From NCBI GenBank assembly GCA_035461525.1, contig DATHVD010000048.1, positions 71,392-135,391 of the forward strand: a stretch of DNA of 64,000 nt, given 5' to 3'. The notes under the pieces are model-generated. The model searched no databases. It was given only the letters and a program-made list of their open reading frames with translations, and had not been told where the DNA came from. A program made the position numbers and the translations under genes. This stretch comes from JAIBJN01 sp035461525 (GTDB taxonomy: Bacteria > Actinomycetota > Thermoleophilia > Gaiellales > Gaiellaceae). Every line of letters starts with the position of its first letter. Within the stretch, counting starts at the first letter, position 1. This document shows positions 1 to 8,025 of this stretch, one piece after another.

Positions 1-1
1 A

Positions 2-526
2 CACGCCCACCTCGTCGACGCGGTCGCACGGCTGGTGGAGCGCGGCGTGCCCGTCCGCGCGGAGGTCGCAGGCGACGGGCCTCTCGGCCCCTCCCTACGG
101 GAGCGGGCCGCCGAGCTCGGCCTCGGAGAGGAGCTCGCCTTCCTCGGCGCCGTCCCACACGAGGAGCTCCTCACCGAGATGGCTGCCGGGAGGTGGCACG
201 CCGCCGTCCTGCCGAGCGTCGTCACCGCCTCCGGGGAGCTCGAGGGGATCCCCGTCTCGCTGCTCGAGGCGATGGCGTGCGGGCTTCCGGCCGTGGCGAC
301 GGCGACCGGCGGGATCCCCGAGCTCCTCGGCGGCGGCGCCGGTCTCGTCGTCCCGCCCGCCGACGCCGACGCGCTGGCAGACGCGATCGAGCGGCTCGCG
401 CGAGACCCGTCCCTGCGGGCCGAGCTGGGGGAGCACGGTCGCCGTCGCGTCGAGGAGGAGTTCGACACCGACGCGATCGCGGCCGCCCTGATCGCCCGCT
501 TCCGCGAGTGCGGGAGCCGGGCATGA
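2..526 (+). CDS. Glycosyltransferase family 4, C-terminal part (5' truncated by window edge)
   Basis: The frame is open from the first bases of the window, so the gene starts upstream. What remains is the GT-B C-terminal, nucleotide-sugar-binding half of a GT4 (glycosyl transferases group 1) enzyme. It shows the family signature EGIPVSLLEAMACGLPAVAT, followed by GGIPELL and a C-terminal helix. The role would be transfer of a sugar to a growing cell-surface glycan at the cytoplasmic face of the membrane. The stop overlaps the next start (ATGA), so it is translationally coupled to the sulfotransferase. The acceptor and donor cannot be read from this fragment. Confidence 0.9.
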   Translation, partial: HAHLVDAVARLVERGVPVRAEVAGDGPLGPSLRERAAELGLGEELAFLGAVPHEELLTEMAAGRWHAAVLPSVVTASGELEGIPVSLLEAMACGLPAVATATGGIPELLGGGAGLVVPPADADALADAIERLARDPSLRAELGEHGRRRVEEEFDTDAIAAALIARFRECGSRA

Positions 527-1518
527 GCGCGCCGGAGACCGGCCCCCACCGCCCGCCGCCGGTTCTCGTCCTCGGCGTCTCGCGCAGCGGCACGACCCTC
601 CTCCGGGAGATGCTCGACCGCCACTCCGAGCTCGCGATCCCGACGGAGTCCTACTTCATCCCGCAGCTCTGGGACCGGCACGGCGAGCGGCCGGAGCGCG
701 AGGCGATCCTCGCCGACCTGGCGCGGCTCGCACGCGTGCGGGAGTGGGGGGTGACGCCGGAGAACGTGCAGGCCCGACTCCCTTCCGAGCCCTCCTTCGC
801 CGAGGTGATCGCCGCCGTCTACGGGTCCTACGCGGAGGCGCGGGGGAAGCGACGCTTCGGGGACAAGACCCCCGCCTACATGCAGCACCTCGGCCTCCTC
901 GACCGTGCCTTCCCCGGCGCGCAGTACGTCCACATCGTTCGGGACGGGCGCGCCGCCGCCGCCTCCTTCGCCGAGATGCGCCGCCGGCCGCGCTTCTCGT
1001 GGGCGCGCCCGCGGGGACTCGGAGACTTCGCCTGCCTCTGGGACCTGGAGGTGCGAGGCGCCCGCCGCTTCGGCGAGACGGCCGCGCAGGGGCGCTACCT
1101 CGAGCTTCGCTACGAGGACCTCGTCGCCGAGCCCGAGCCCCGCCTCCGGGAGGTGTGCTCCTTCCTGGGGCTCGGCTTCGAGCCGGCGATGCTCGAGTAC
1201 CACCGCGACGTCGACCCGGGCACGCTTCAGGACCATCCGCGGCTCGCGGAGCCGCCGACGCCGGGCGTCCGCGACTGGCGCCGCCAGCTCGCGCCGCGCA
1301 AGCTCGAGCGCTTCGAGGCGATCGCGGGCACCCTCCTGGGGGAGCTCGGCTACCCGCGCGCCTACCCCGACCCCTCGCGCGCCGCGCTCGCCCGTGCCCG
1401 GCTGGAGCGCGCGGCCTTCCGGGCGAGGCTGAGCTCGTTCCGCGCCGCGCTGACGGTCGTGCGCCGCTCGCCGGCCTGGCGGGTGCGCCAAGTCTACGTC
1501 CGCCGGACGAGCGCGTAG
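523..1518 (+). CDS. PAPS-dependent sulfotransferase family protein
   Basis: 331 aa. The N-terminal loop SRSGTTLL (residues 20-27) matches the 5'-phosphosulfate-binding loop, and VHIVRDGRAAAASF (136-149) matches the 3'-phosphate-binding motif of sulfotransferases. The enzyme would transfer sulfate from PAPS to a sugar hydroxyl, probably on the surface polysaccharide made by this region. The ATG at 523 was chosen because it overlaps the glycosyltransferase stop as ATGA and begins just before the conserved core; the longer open frame upstream is out-of-frame shadow. The C-terminus is basic and ends only 6 bases before the convergent NlpC/P60 gene. The substrate is unknown. Confidence 0.87.
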   Translation: MSAPETGPHRPPPVLVLGVSRSGTTLLREMLDRHSELAIPTESYFIPQLWDRHGERPEREAILADLARLARVREWGVTPENVQARLPSEPSFAEVIAAVYGSYAEARGKRRFGDKTPAYMQHLGLLDRAFPGAQYVHIVRDGRAAAASFAEMRRRPRFSWARPRGLGDFACLWDLEVRGARRFGETAAQGRYLELRYEDLVAEPEPRLREVCSFLGLGFEPAMLEYHRDVDPGTLQDHPRLAEPPTPGVRDWRRQLAPRKLERFEAIAGTLLGELGYPRAYPDPSRAALARARLERAAFRARLSSFRAALTVVRRSPAWRVRQVYVRRTSA

Positions 1519-1524
1519 CCCTCG

Positions 1525-2721
1525 TCAGACGAGCCGGCGCGCCCCCACCCAGCGCGAGCTGTACCAGGACTCGTGGATGCTCGAGATCTTGATCACGTCG
1601 CCCGTGCGTGGCGAGTGGATGAACCTGCCGCCGCCGAGGTAGATCCCGTTGTGGCCGAGGCCGTTGAAGAAGACGACGTCGCCGGGCCGGAGACTCGAGC
1701 GGGAGACGGCTCGCCCGTAGCGGTATTGCATCGCCGCGTTGTGCGGGAGCGAAACGCCGACCCGAGCGTAGAGGAACATCACGAACCCGGAGCAGTCGAA
1801 GCCGGTCGAGGGGGAGGAGCCGCCCCAGCGGTAGGGGATGCCGAGGTAGTCGCGGGCGAGGGCGGCCACCCGGGCGCCGCGGCTCGACGCGGCGGGCTCG
1901 GCCTTGTTCGCCTTCGCCTTCTTCGCCGGAGCGGAGGTCGGGATGGGGGAGGCGCCTCGCGAGATCCCCAGGGAGCCCAGGGTCTGCGGGCCGACGATCC
2001 CGTCCACGATCAGGCCCTTCCGCTTCTGGTAGTCGCGCACCGCGGCCCGGCTGACCGGCCCGTAGACGCCGTCGGCGGGGACGCCGAGCGCCCGCTGCAC
2101 GGGGGCGACCCACCAGGCGCGGATCAGCTGCTGGCGCGGCTCGGCCGCTCGGCGGAGCGCCGCGCGGGTCTGCGGGCCGACGATCCCGTCCACGACGAGG
2201 CCGTGGCGCTTCTGGAAGCCGCGCACCGCCCTCTGCGTCCGGGGGCCGAAGATGCCGTCGGCCGCCACTCCGAGCGAGCGCTGCACGGTCTTCACCGCCG
2301 GGCCCCGGCTCCCCATCCGCAGGAGCTCGACGTGCACCTGCGCGGCGCCGGAGCTCGAGCCCGCGCCCCGCGTTCGGCTGGTGCTCCCGCCCTGGACGGG
2401 CAGCGCCGCGGCGACCGCGGCGACGACGAGCGTCGCGCCCGCGACCCGCGCCTGCGGCAGGAGGCCCGGCTCGGCGGCGAGCCGCTTCGCGCGCGCGATC
2501 GCCGCGGAGAAGTCCCAGAGCTCGGGGTCGGTGAGGTCGCGCGACCGCTCGACGCGAATCGGCATGGGCCCGTCGAGGTCGAGGAGCGCGAGGGAGACCA
2601 GGCTCCGCGGCGTCTCCCGCCCCTCCCGACGGGTCCGCGAGCGCTCGAGCGACCGCCGCCAGAGCTCGTCGGCGCCGAGGTCCCGTCTGACGTTTTCGAG
2701 GGGCGCGATCGTCGGGGTCAA
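1525..2721 (-). CDS. NlpC/P60 cell-wall hydrolase with two peptidoglycan-binding domains
   Basis: 398 aa. Order: cytoplasmic N-terminus (1-90), one membrane segment (about 91-109), two PG_binding_1 repeats (about 134-190 and 205-250, each with DGI(F/V)GP and FQKR/YQKR cores), a Lys/Ala-rich linker, and an NlpC/P60 domain (283-398). The catalytic triad is visible as Cys310 (FDCSGF), His357 (GLGHNG) and His369 (FIHS). It should cleave the gamma-D-Glu-to-diamino-acid bond of the stem peptide outside the cell. I chose the TTG at 2721 because GGAAGGGAGG lies just upstream; the frame is open 24 codons further. It follows znuB by 76 bases on the same strand and may be read through from that operon. 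Confidence 0.9.
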   Translation of the reverse strand: MTPTIAPLENVRRDLGADELWRRSLERSRTRREGRETPRSLVSLALLDLDGPMPIRVERSRDLTDPELWDFSAAIARAKRLAAEPGLLPQARVAGATLVVAAVAAALPVQGGSTSRTRGAGSSSGAAQVHVELLRMGSRGPAVKTVQRSLGVAADGIFGPRTQRAVRGFQKRHGLVVDGIVGPQTRAALRRAAEPRQQLIRAWWVAPVQRALGVPADGVYGPVSRAAVRDYQKRKGLIVDGIVGPQTLGSLGISRGASPIPTSAPAKKAKANKAEPAASSRGARVAALARDYLGIPYRWGGSSPSTGFDCSGFVMFLYARVGVSLPHNAAMQYRYGRAVSRSSLRPGDVVFFNGLGHNGIYLGGGRFIHSPRTGDVIKISSIHESWYSSRWVGARRLV

Positions 2722-2797
2722 GGAAGCCTCCCTTCCACGCTGCTCGTCGAAGGGCCGCAAGCTAACAGAGTGATTCCCGGGAGGTCGCGGCAAGCGC

Positions 2798-3598
2798 CTA
2801 CCGCGTGCCGCGGGCGGCCTCGACCAGGCTCGTGAGGACGAAGGCCGCGGCCGCGAGGAGCACGATCGCGCCGCCGGGTGGCAGGTCGCCGTAGTAGGCC
2901 ACCGTGAGCCCTGCGAACACGGAGCCGAGGCCGATGCCCATCGCCAGGAGGAGCGCCGAGCGCATGCTGCGCGCCACCCTCCCGGCGGCGATCACCGGCA
3001 GCACCATCAGCGCCGCGATCAGGAGGATGCCGACGATGCGCATCGAGAGGGCGATGGTGACGCCCGCGAGCCCGGCGACGAGCACGTTCAGGGCCGCGAC
3101 CGGGACGCCGGCGACGCGCGCGCCCTCCTCGTCGATGACGACGCCCGCTAGCGAGCGGTAGAGGAGCAGGATCGTCACCAGGCCGGCGATGCCGAGCCCC
3201 GCGACGAGCACGAGGTCGCCGCGCGTCACCGTCAGAATCGAGCCGAAGAGGAAGGCGAAGAGGTCGACGTTCAAGGCCCCGGCCGAGGAGGCGAGGACGA
3301 CGCCTGCGGCGATGCCGGTGTAGAAGAGGAGCGCGAGCGCCTGGTCGCCCGCGGCGCGGTGGCGCGCCCGCAGCCACTCGATCCCGACGGCGCCGGCGAC
3401 GGCGGCGACGAGCGCCGTGAGGACGGGGGAGACACCGAGCAGGTAGCCGGCCGCGACTCCCGCGAAGGCGGTGTGGCCGACGCCGTCCCCGATCAGGCTC
3501 ATGTTCCGCTGGACGAGGAAGAAGCCGACGGCGGGCGCGAGCAGGCCGACGACGGCCCCCGTCGCGAACGCCAGGCGCATGAACTCAGACTCGAGCAT
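2798..3598 (-). CDS. znuB: Zinc/manganese ABC transporter permease (ABC-3 family)
   Basis: 266 aa of almost continuous hydrophobic segments typical of ABC-3 (ZnuB/MntB) permeases, with the conserved block LVQRNMSLIGDGVGHTAFAGV near the N-terminus. It forms the membrane channel for metal delivered by ZnuA. The ATG at 3598 gives MLESEFMRLAF and overlaps the end of znuC by 14 bases; a longer open frame upstream reads through znuC and is rejected. The neighbours are the ATPase and the binding protein, with a Zur-type box at the head of the operon, which favours zinc over manganese. Confidence 0.9.
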   Translation of the reverse strand: MLESEFMRLAFATGAVVGLLAPAVGFFLVQRNMSLIGDGVGHTAFAGVAAGYLLGVSPVLTALVAAVAGAVGIEWLRARHRAAGDQALALLFYTGIAAGVVLASSAGALNVDLFAFLFGSILTVTRGDLVLVAGLGIAGLVTILLLYRSLAGVVIDEEGARVAGVPVAALNVLVAGLAGVTIALSMRIVGILLIAALMVLPVIAAGRVARSMRSALLLAMGIGLGSVFAGLTVAYYGDLPPGGAIVLLAAAAFVLTSLVEAARGTR

Positions 3599-4310
3599 GG
3601 GTGTGCGAGGGGTCGTGCCACTCGCCGGGCAGGTCGCGCGGCGGACCGTCGAAGACGATGCCGCCGCGGACGAGGACAAGCCGCTCGACGATCTCCTCGA
3701 CGGCGCCGAACTCGTGCGAGACGTAGAGCGTCGTCGTCGGCCGAGCCTCGTGGAGCCTGCCGAGCAGGCGCGCGAGCGCCTCCTGCGAGCCTGCGTCCAC
3801 GCCGGCCGTCGGCTCGTCGAGCACGAGGAGGGACGGCTCTCCCGCCAGCGCCTTGGCGATGAACGCGCGCTGCTGCTGCCCGCCGGAGAGGCTGGCGAGG
3901 GGCGCTCCGGCGAGGTCGCTCAGGCCGACGTCGGCGATCGCCTCGTCGACGATGGCGCGGTCGCGCCGACGCAGCGGTCCGAGCAGGCCGCCTTGCGCAA
4001 GCCGGCCGGCGGCGACGAGCTCGTGGACCGTCACGGGGCCCTGCGTGCCGACCCGCGTGCGCTGGGCGACGTAGCCGAGCGTCGAGCGGCGGGAGAAGCG
4101 GTGGGCAGGCTCGCCGAAGAGGCGCACGGTGCCGGTCTGGGGCCGCGCGAGCCCGAGCGCGAGGCGCACGAGCGTCGTCTTGCCGCCGCCGTTCGGGCCC
4201 GCGATGGCGACGAACTCGCCCTCCTCGACGACGAGGCCGACGGCGTCGAGCACGGGCTGGCCGGGCCGGTAGGCGAACGAGACGCCGTCGAGGGCGAGGG
4301 CTACGGGCAT
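3585..4310 (-). CDS. znuC: Zinc ABC transporter ATP-binding protein
   Basis: 241 aa ABC ATPase. The Walker A motif GPNGGGKTT, Q-loop region (VAQRT), signature LSGGQQQR, Walker B LLVLDEP and the switch histidine in YVSHEF are all present, so it should be active. It energises metal import with ZnuB. The ATG at 4310 overlaps the znuA stop by 10 bases, so znuA-znuC-znuB is one tightly coupled operon. The C-terminus is short and carries His residues (EWHDPSHTH) that could bind metal; that is a guess from composition. Confidence 0.93.
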   Translation of the reverse strand: MPVALALDGVSFAYRPGQPVLDAVGLVVEEGEFVAIAGPNGGGKTTLVRLALGLARPQTGTVRLFGEPAHRFSRRSTLGYVAQRTRVGTQGPVTVHELVAAGRLAQGGLLGPLRRRDRAIVDEAIADVGLSDLAGAPLASLSGGQQQRAFIAKALAGEPSLLVLDEPTAGVDAGSQEALARLLGRLHEARPTTTLYVSHEFGAVEEIVERLVLVRGGIVFDGPPRDLPGEWHDPSHTHARV

Positions 4311-5167
4311 CCCAGCCCCGCGCGCAGCGCGTCCAAGTTCGTCCGCATGACCGAGAAGTAATCCTCGCCCGCCTCGACCTCCTCCGGCGTGAGGCCCTCG
4401 AGCGGGTTGAGGACCGCCGTCGCCGCCCCGGCCTCGCGGGCGACGGTCTCGCCCACCGCGGGGGAGAGGAGGGGCTCGACGAACACGGTCGTCACTCCCC
4501 GCTCGCGGACGAGCGAAGCGACCCGCTCGAGGTCGCGCGGGCTCGGCTCGGCCTCGGGCGAGACGCCGCCGATGGGCGTCACCTCGAGCCCGTACCGCTC
4601 GCCGAGGTAGCCGAAGGCGTCGTGGGCGGTGACGAGCTCGCGCCGCTCGCACCGGGCGAGGCCGTCGCGGAAGTCACGGTCGAGGGCGCGCAGCTGGGAG
4701 GCGAGCTGCCGGGCAGAGCTTCCGCCTCCCAGCTCCGCGCCGATCCGCTCTGCGATCTTCGCGAAGAGCGCCGGGTCGAGCCACACGTGCGGGTCGGCAT
4801 GCTCCTCTCCGCCTGCCTCCTCGCGCAGGTCGAGCCCCTCGAGCAGGTCGACGGCGCGCACGTCCGCGCTCTCGAGGGCGCTCTCGAGCGCGGGCTGGAA
4901 GCCCTCGCCGAGGTAGAGGACGAGGTCCGCGCCCCGGACGGTCTCGACGTCGCGGACCGAGAGCTCGACGTCGTGCGGCTCGGCGCCGGCCGGGGTCAGG
5001 TTCGTGACGGAGACGGCGTCGCCGCCGATCTCCTCGGCCGCGAACGCGAGCGGGTAGAAGCCCGCGACGACCTCCGTCCCGCCACCGTCGGCCGAGGCCT
5101 CCGACCCGCATCCCGGTGCGGCGAGGCTCCCGGCCAAGATGCAGGTGAGAACGATTCTCGTTATCAC
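4301..5167 (-). CDS. znuA: Zinc-binding lipoprotein of ABC importer (ZnuA/TroA family)
   Basis: 288 aa. The GTG at 5167 gives an n-region MITR, a hydrophobic stretch and a lipobox-like LAAPGC with the lipidated Cys at 20. Metal ligands expected for the cluster A-I family are seen: His65 (AEPHDVE), His127 in the block DPHVWLDP, a His in TAHDAFGYL, and the acidic FVEPLLSP block. The metal loop (EEAGGEEHADPH) is short but acidic with His, as in zinc-binding members. No ribosome binding site precedes the start; a -10-like TACAGT lies 7 bases upstream, suggesting a leaderless mRNA. A Fur/Zur-type box lies just inside the start. Confidence 0.88.
   Translation of the reverse strand: MITRIVLTCILAGSLAAPGCGSEASADGGGTEVVAGFYPLAFAAEEIGGDAVSVTNLTPAGAEPHDVELSVRDVETVRGADLVLYLGEGFQPALESALESADVRAVDLLEGLDLREEAGGEEHADPHVWLDPALFAKIAERIGAELGGGSSARQLASQLRALDRDFRDGLARCERRELVTAHDAFGYLGERYGLEVTPIGGVSPEAEPSPRDLERVASLVRERGVTTVFVEPLLSPAVGETVAREAGAATAVLNPLEGLTPEEVEAGEDYFSVMRTNLDALRAGLGCP
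5147..5165. promoter_or_regulatory. Fur/Zur-type operator between znuA and zur
   Basis: On the minus strand the 19 bases read GATAACGAGAATCGTTCTC. This matches the classical Fur-family box GATAATGATAATCATTATC at 15 of 19 positions and is a partial palindrome. It covers the first codons of znuA and positions about -22 to -40 of the predicted zur transcript. One bound dimer could therefore block both divergent promoters. The Zur assignment rests on the linked znu operon. Confidence 0.75.
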
Positions 5168-5173
5168 AGGTGC

Positions 5174-5180
5174 TACTGTA
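5174..5180. promoter_or_regulatory. Shared palindromic -10 element for divergent leaderless znuA and zur
   Basis: TACTGTA reads as TACTGT on the plus strand and TACAGT on the minus strand. Each copy sits exactly 7 bases before a GTG start (5187 for zur, 5167 for znuA), and neither gene has a ribosome binding site. The two starts are separated by only 19 bases. This fits two leaderless transcripts leaving in opposite directions from one -10 sequence. Confidence 0.6.
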
Positions 5181-5186
5181 GCCCCC

Positions 5187-5618
5187 GTGACGACCGCGAC
5201 GCAACTCGATTCCGCGGAGCTCCTCCTGCAGGAGCGGGGGGTGCGGCCGACGCGCCAGCGCGTCACCGTGCTCGCCGAGCTGATGCGGGAGCGCGACGAC
5301 GTGACCGCGCAGGAGCTCCACGAGCGGCTGCGCGCGCGCGGCGAGCGGCTCGGGCTCGCCACGGTCTACCGGACGCTCGGCCTGCTCGCCGAAGCCGGAG
5401 CGGTGGATGCGCTCTCCCACCATCGCGGGGAGCTGTGCTACCGCTTCTGCGGCCTCGACGAGCACCACCATCACCTCGTCTGCTCGAGCTGCCATCGGGT
5501 CGTCGAGCTCGGGGACTGCGAGCTCGACGCGTGGCTCGAGCGGGCCTCGGCCGAGCATGGCTTCGTGGCGACCGGCCACCGGCTCGAGGTCTCGGGCCTC
5601 TGCCGCGACTGCCGCTAG
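5187..5618 (+). CDS. zur: Fur-family metalloregulator, probably zinc regulator Zur
   Basis: 143 aa with the FUR fold: N-terminal winged helix (GVRPTRQRVTVLAEL, then the recognition helix LATVYRTLGLL) and a C-terminal metal/dimer domain with the HHHH run in DEHHHHLVC. Two CxxC pairs (Cys99/102 and Cys139/142) form the structural zinc site. It should repress znuACB and itself when zinc is plentiful. The GTG at 5187 is preferred over an upstream ATG at 5139, which would begin inside the operator and add 16 non-family residues. Divergence from znuA and the operator between them argue for Zur rather than Fur. The TAG stop lies in an inverted repeat. Confidence 0.85.
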   Translation: MTTATQLDSAELLLQERGVRPTRQRVTVLAELMRERDDVTAQELHERLRARGERLGLATVYRTLGLLAEAGAVDALSHHRGELCYRFCGLDEHHHHLVCSSCHRVVELGDCELDAWLERASAEHGFVATGHRLEVSGLCRDCR

Positions 5619-5785
5619 ATGGTTGGTCGACAATCCACGCGCTCGCGGATGACGGCCGAGACGCGGCGCAGGATCGCCGCGCTCGCCCTTGCCCGCACCC
5701 ACCGGTGCGCGCTGCGGCCGATCACGACGCCCTGCTTGGTCTCAGCCGCCCCCGCAAGCACCCCGATTACCGATCAACCATCTAG
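5615..5785. repeat. CTAG-bounded inverted-repeat element (MITE-like)
   Basis: The left end CTAGATGGTTGGTCG (5615-5629) is the reverse complement of CGATCAACCATCTAG (5771-5785) with one mismatch. Weaker complementarity continues inward for roughly 20 more bases (AATC, GCT and GCGG blocks line up). The element is about 171 bases, begins at the zur stop codon, and its interior has no convincing gene. The terminal CTAG on both sides could be a 4-bp target duplication. It could instead be a long bidirectional terminator; transposition is inferred only from shape. Confidence 0.5.
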
Positions 5786-5823
5786 CCGCCGCCGCGAGCA
5801 TCTAGGCTTCCACGCCGAGGCGG

Positions 5824-7275
5824 ATGGAGCGCGTCGAACTCGCTGAGGCGGCTGCAATCGCGGGTGCGGTCGCCGCCCCGCTCGTCCTCCTCGCGCGCAC
5901 GCGCCTCGTCCTCGCCGCCGGGCTCGTCCTCCTCGCCGCCGCCGAGACCGCCCTCGCGTTCGCGCTCCTCCCCGACCAGCTCGAGGCCGTCTTCACGTCG
6001 CCCGCGCGGGGCGGAGCGGCCGTCGTCGGGCTGGTCGCGCTCGCCGGCTTCGCGGCGCTCCTCGTCCGCTTCCCGATCCTCGTCCCGGCGGGGCTCCTCG
6101 TCGCGGCGCCGGTGCGCCTGCCCGTAGCCCTCCGGGACGAGGAGGCGTTCCTGCTCCTTCCGCTCTACGGCGTCCTCGCCGCGGCCGCGCTCGCGCTCCT
6201 CTACCGGCTCGCGCGCGGGAGCGAGCTCCACCCCCTGCCGCTCTTCCTCGCCGTGCCCGCCGCCGCGTTCGTCGGGCTGGCGAGCCTCTCCTACCTCTGG
6301 TCGGGCGACCCGCGGGAGGGGGCGGTCGACCTCTTCTTCTTCCTCTTCCCCTTCACCGTCCTCGCCGTCGTCGTGGCTCAGGTGGAGCTCTCCCGGGCGG
6401 TCGCACGCGTCCTCGCCGCCGTCGTCCTCGCGTGCGCGGCCGCCGTCGCCGCGATCGGGCTCTGGCAGCAGTGGACGCACACCCTCTTCTTCGCCGACGA
6501 CCTCCAGGCCTCGAACGCCTACACGTCGTTCTTCCGGGTGACGTCGATCTTCGCCGACTCGAGCATCTACGGACGCTACGTCGCCCTCGGGATCGTGGTC
6601 GTGCTCGTCCTCCTCTGGCTCGACCGCCTCCGTCCGGCCGCGGGCCTCCCCCTGCTCGCGCTCCTCCTCGCCGGCCTCTACTTCTCGTACTCCCAGTCGA
6701 CCTTCGTCGCGCTCTTCGTCGTCATCCTCCTCGTCGCGCTCGTGGCGGGAGACCGGCGGAGCCGCCAGATCGTGGCCGCCGCCGCCGCGGCCCTCGTCCT
6801 CGCGGGCGCCGGGCTCGTTGCCGCCACCGTGCAGGAGGAGTCGGCCCGCCGGGCCACGAGCGACCGCTGGCCGCTCGTCTCGCTGACCATGCCGGTCTTC
6901 CTCGACAACCCCGTCGTCGGCGTCGGAATCGGCGCGCAGCCCTATGCGAGCACGCAACTCGAGGACGCGCGGCCCCGCAAGAACCGGAACGTCTCGCACA
7001 CGACGCCGCTGACCGTGGCCGCGGAGCTGGGGGTGCTCGGGATCCTGGCCTACTCGGCCTTCCTCGTCGCCGCCGCCCGCGGGGCCGTGCTTTCCATGCG
7101 GCGGGAACGGGCGCTCGGCCTCGTCCTCCTCGCGGTGCTCGTCCTCCTCGTCGTGCACTCGCTCTCCTACAGCGGCTTCTTCGAGGATCCGTTCACCTGG
7201 CTCGTCCTCGGGGTGGCGGCCGCCTGCCTCGCCACGATGCCCGAGCCGCGCGGCGAGCCTCCTCCGGCCGCCTGA
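5824..7275 (+). CDS. O-antigen ligase/polymerase-like membrane protein
   Basis: 483 aa with about 10-12 hydrophobic segments and a large hydrophilic loop near residues 340-390, the layout of Wzy_C/O-antigen ligase proteins. The central block SQSTFVALFVVILLVALV followed by DNPVVGVGIGAQPY and SHTTPLTVAAELGVLGI is typical of this family (PF04932). It would join or polymerise surface glycan units on the outer face of the membrane. It lies among glycosyltransferase and sugar-nucleotide genes. The ATG at 5824 is the first in frame before the first membrane segment. The gene is convergent with the next one, 12 bases away. Confidence 0.85.
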   Translation: MERVELAEAAAIAGAVAAPLVLLARTRLVLAAGLVLLAAAETALAFALLPDQLEAVFTSPARGGAAVVGLVALAGFAALLVRFPILVPAGLLVAAPVRLPVALRDEEAFLLLPLYGVLAAAALALLYRLARGSELHPLPLFLAVPAAAFVGLASLSYLWSGDPREGAVDLFFFLFPFTVLAVVVAQVELSRAVARVLAAVVLACAAAVAAIGLWQQWTHTLFFADDLQASNAYTSFFRVTSIFADSSIYGRYVALGIVVVLVLLWLDRLRPAAGLPLLALLLAGLYFSYSQSTFVALFVVILLVALVAGDRRSRQIVAAAAAALVLAGAGLVAATVQEESARRATSDRWPLVSLTMPVFLDNPVVGVGIGAQPYASTQLEDARPRKNRNVSHTTPLTVAAELGVLGILAYSAFLVAAARGAVLSMRRERALGLVLLAVLVLLVVHSLSYSGFFEDPFTWLVLGVAAACLATMPEPRGEPPPAA

Positions 7276-7287
7276 GCCGCCGGGCGC

Positions 7288-7998
7288 TCAGGCCTGCGGC
7301 GGATCCTGGGCGACGACGATCGTCACGGGCCGCGTTGGCTCGGAGCGGTTGCCCGCGCGGTCCTCGACCGCGAGCGTGAGCGTGTGGACGCCGGAGGGCA
7401 GCGGGCCGTCCTCGGCCTCGCCGTTCCAGCGCACCGTCCGGTCGCCGGGGCGGCGTAACGGCCCACGCCAGACGTCCTCGCCGTCGACGAGGAGCACGGC
7501 CCTGCCGATCTCGTTCGCCCGGAAGGCGACCTCGGTCGTCTCCCCGCGGAAGAGCACCGTCTGCGAGACGCGCCAGAAGTCGACGTCCGGCGGCGTCGTG
7601 TCGACGTGGATCGACTCGGGGATCGAGATCGTTCGCCGCGCCTCGCGCAGGCGCACGCGCACGCGGTAGCTGCCGTCCGGGACGATCCGGCCCGCCTCGT
7701 CGCGCCCGTCCCAGGCGAGCTCGACCTCTCCGGGAGCGTGCTGCGAGCCCTGCTCGAGCCGGCGCACGAGCTCCCCGTCGCCGTCGACGACGGTGACGTC
7801 GAGGCGCTCGGGCTCGCGCAGCTCGAAGGAGACCGAGGCGACCTCCCGCGGGCAGTCGCAGACGGGCGAGAGCCACGCGTCGACCTGCGCTCTCCCCACC
7901 GGCGAGCGCTCGAGCTTGAGCCGCTCCGTGTAGGCGAACGCGCCGACGCTGCCGACGAGGAGCGCGACCGTGAGGATCGTCAGGGCCGAGCGGCGCAC
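7288..7998 (-). CDS. Membrane-anchored protein with FlgD-like Ig domain
   Basis: 236 aa. An N-terminal membrane segment (about residues 4-22) is followed by an extracytoplasmic region. Around residues 75-110 it shows the FlgD Ig-like pattern WDGRDEAGRIVPDGSYRVRV. A second beta-rich module ending in VRWNGEAEDGPLPSGVHTL and a final VEDRAGNRSEP repeat resembles the same fold. These folds usually present or bind other surface proteins or carbohydrate; no catalytic residues are evident. The GTG at 7998 is preceded at 6 bases by TAGCGT (8005-8010, minus strand), consistent with a leaderless transcript. The specific function is unknown. Confidence 0.75.
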   Translation of the reverse strand: MRRSALTILTVALLVGSVGAFAYTERLKLERSPVGRAQVDAWLSPVCDCPREVASVSFELREPERLDVTVVDGDGELVRRLEQGSQHAPGEVELAWDGRDEAGRIVPDGSYRVRVRLREARRTISIPESIHVDTTPPDVDFWRVSQTVLFRGETTEVAFRANEIGRAVLLVDGEDVWRGPLRRPGDRTVRWNGEAEDGPLPSGVHTLTLAVEDRAGNRSEPTRPVTIVVAQDPPQA

Positions 7999-8004
7999 GG
8001 CGTC

Positions 8005-8010
8005 ACGCTA
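8005..8010 (-). promoter_or_regulatory. Leaderless -10 element (TAGCGT) of the FlgD-like gene
   Basis: TAGCGT on the minus strand, 6 bases before the GTG at 7998, with no ribosome binding site between them. It fits the TAnnnT-N6-7-start pattern seen repeatedly in this window. Confidence 0.5.
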
Positions 8011-8025
8011 CCCGGTCGCAGGCGC

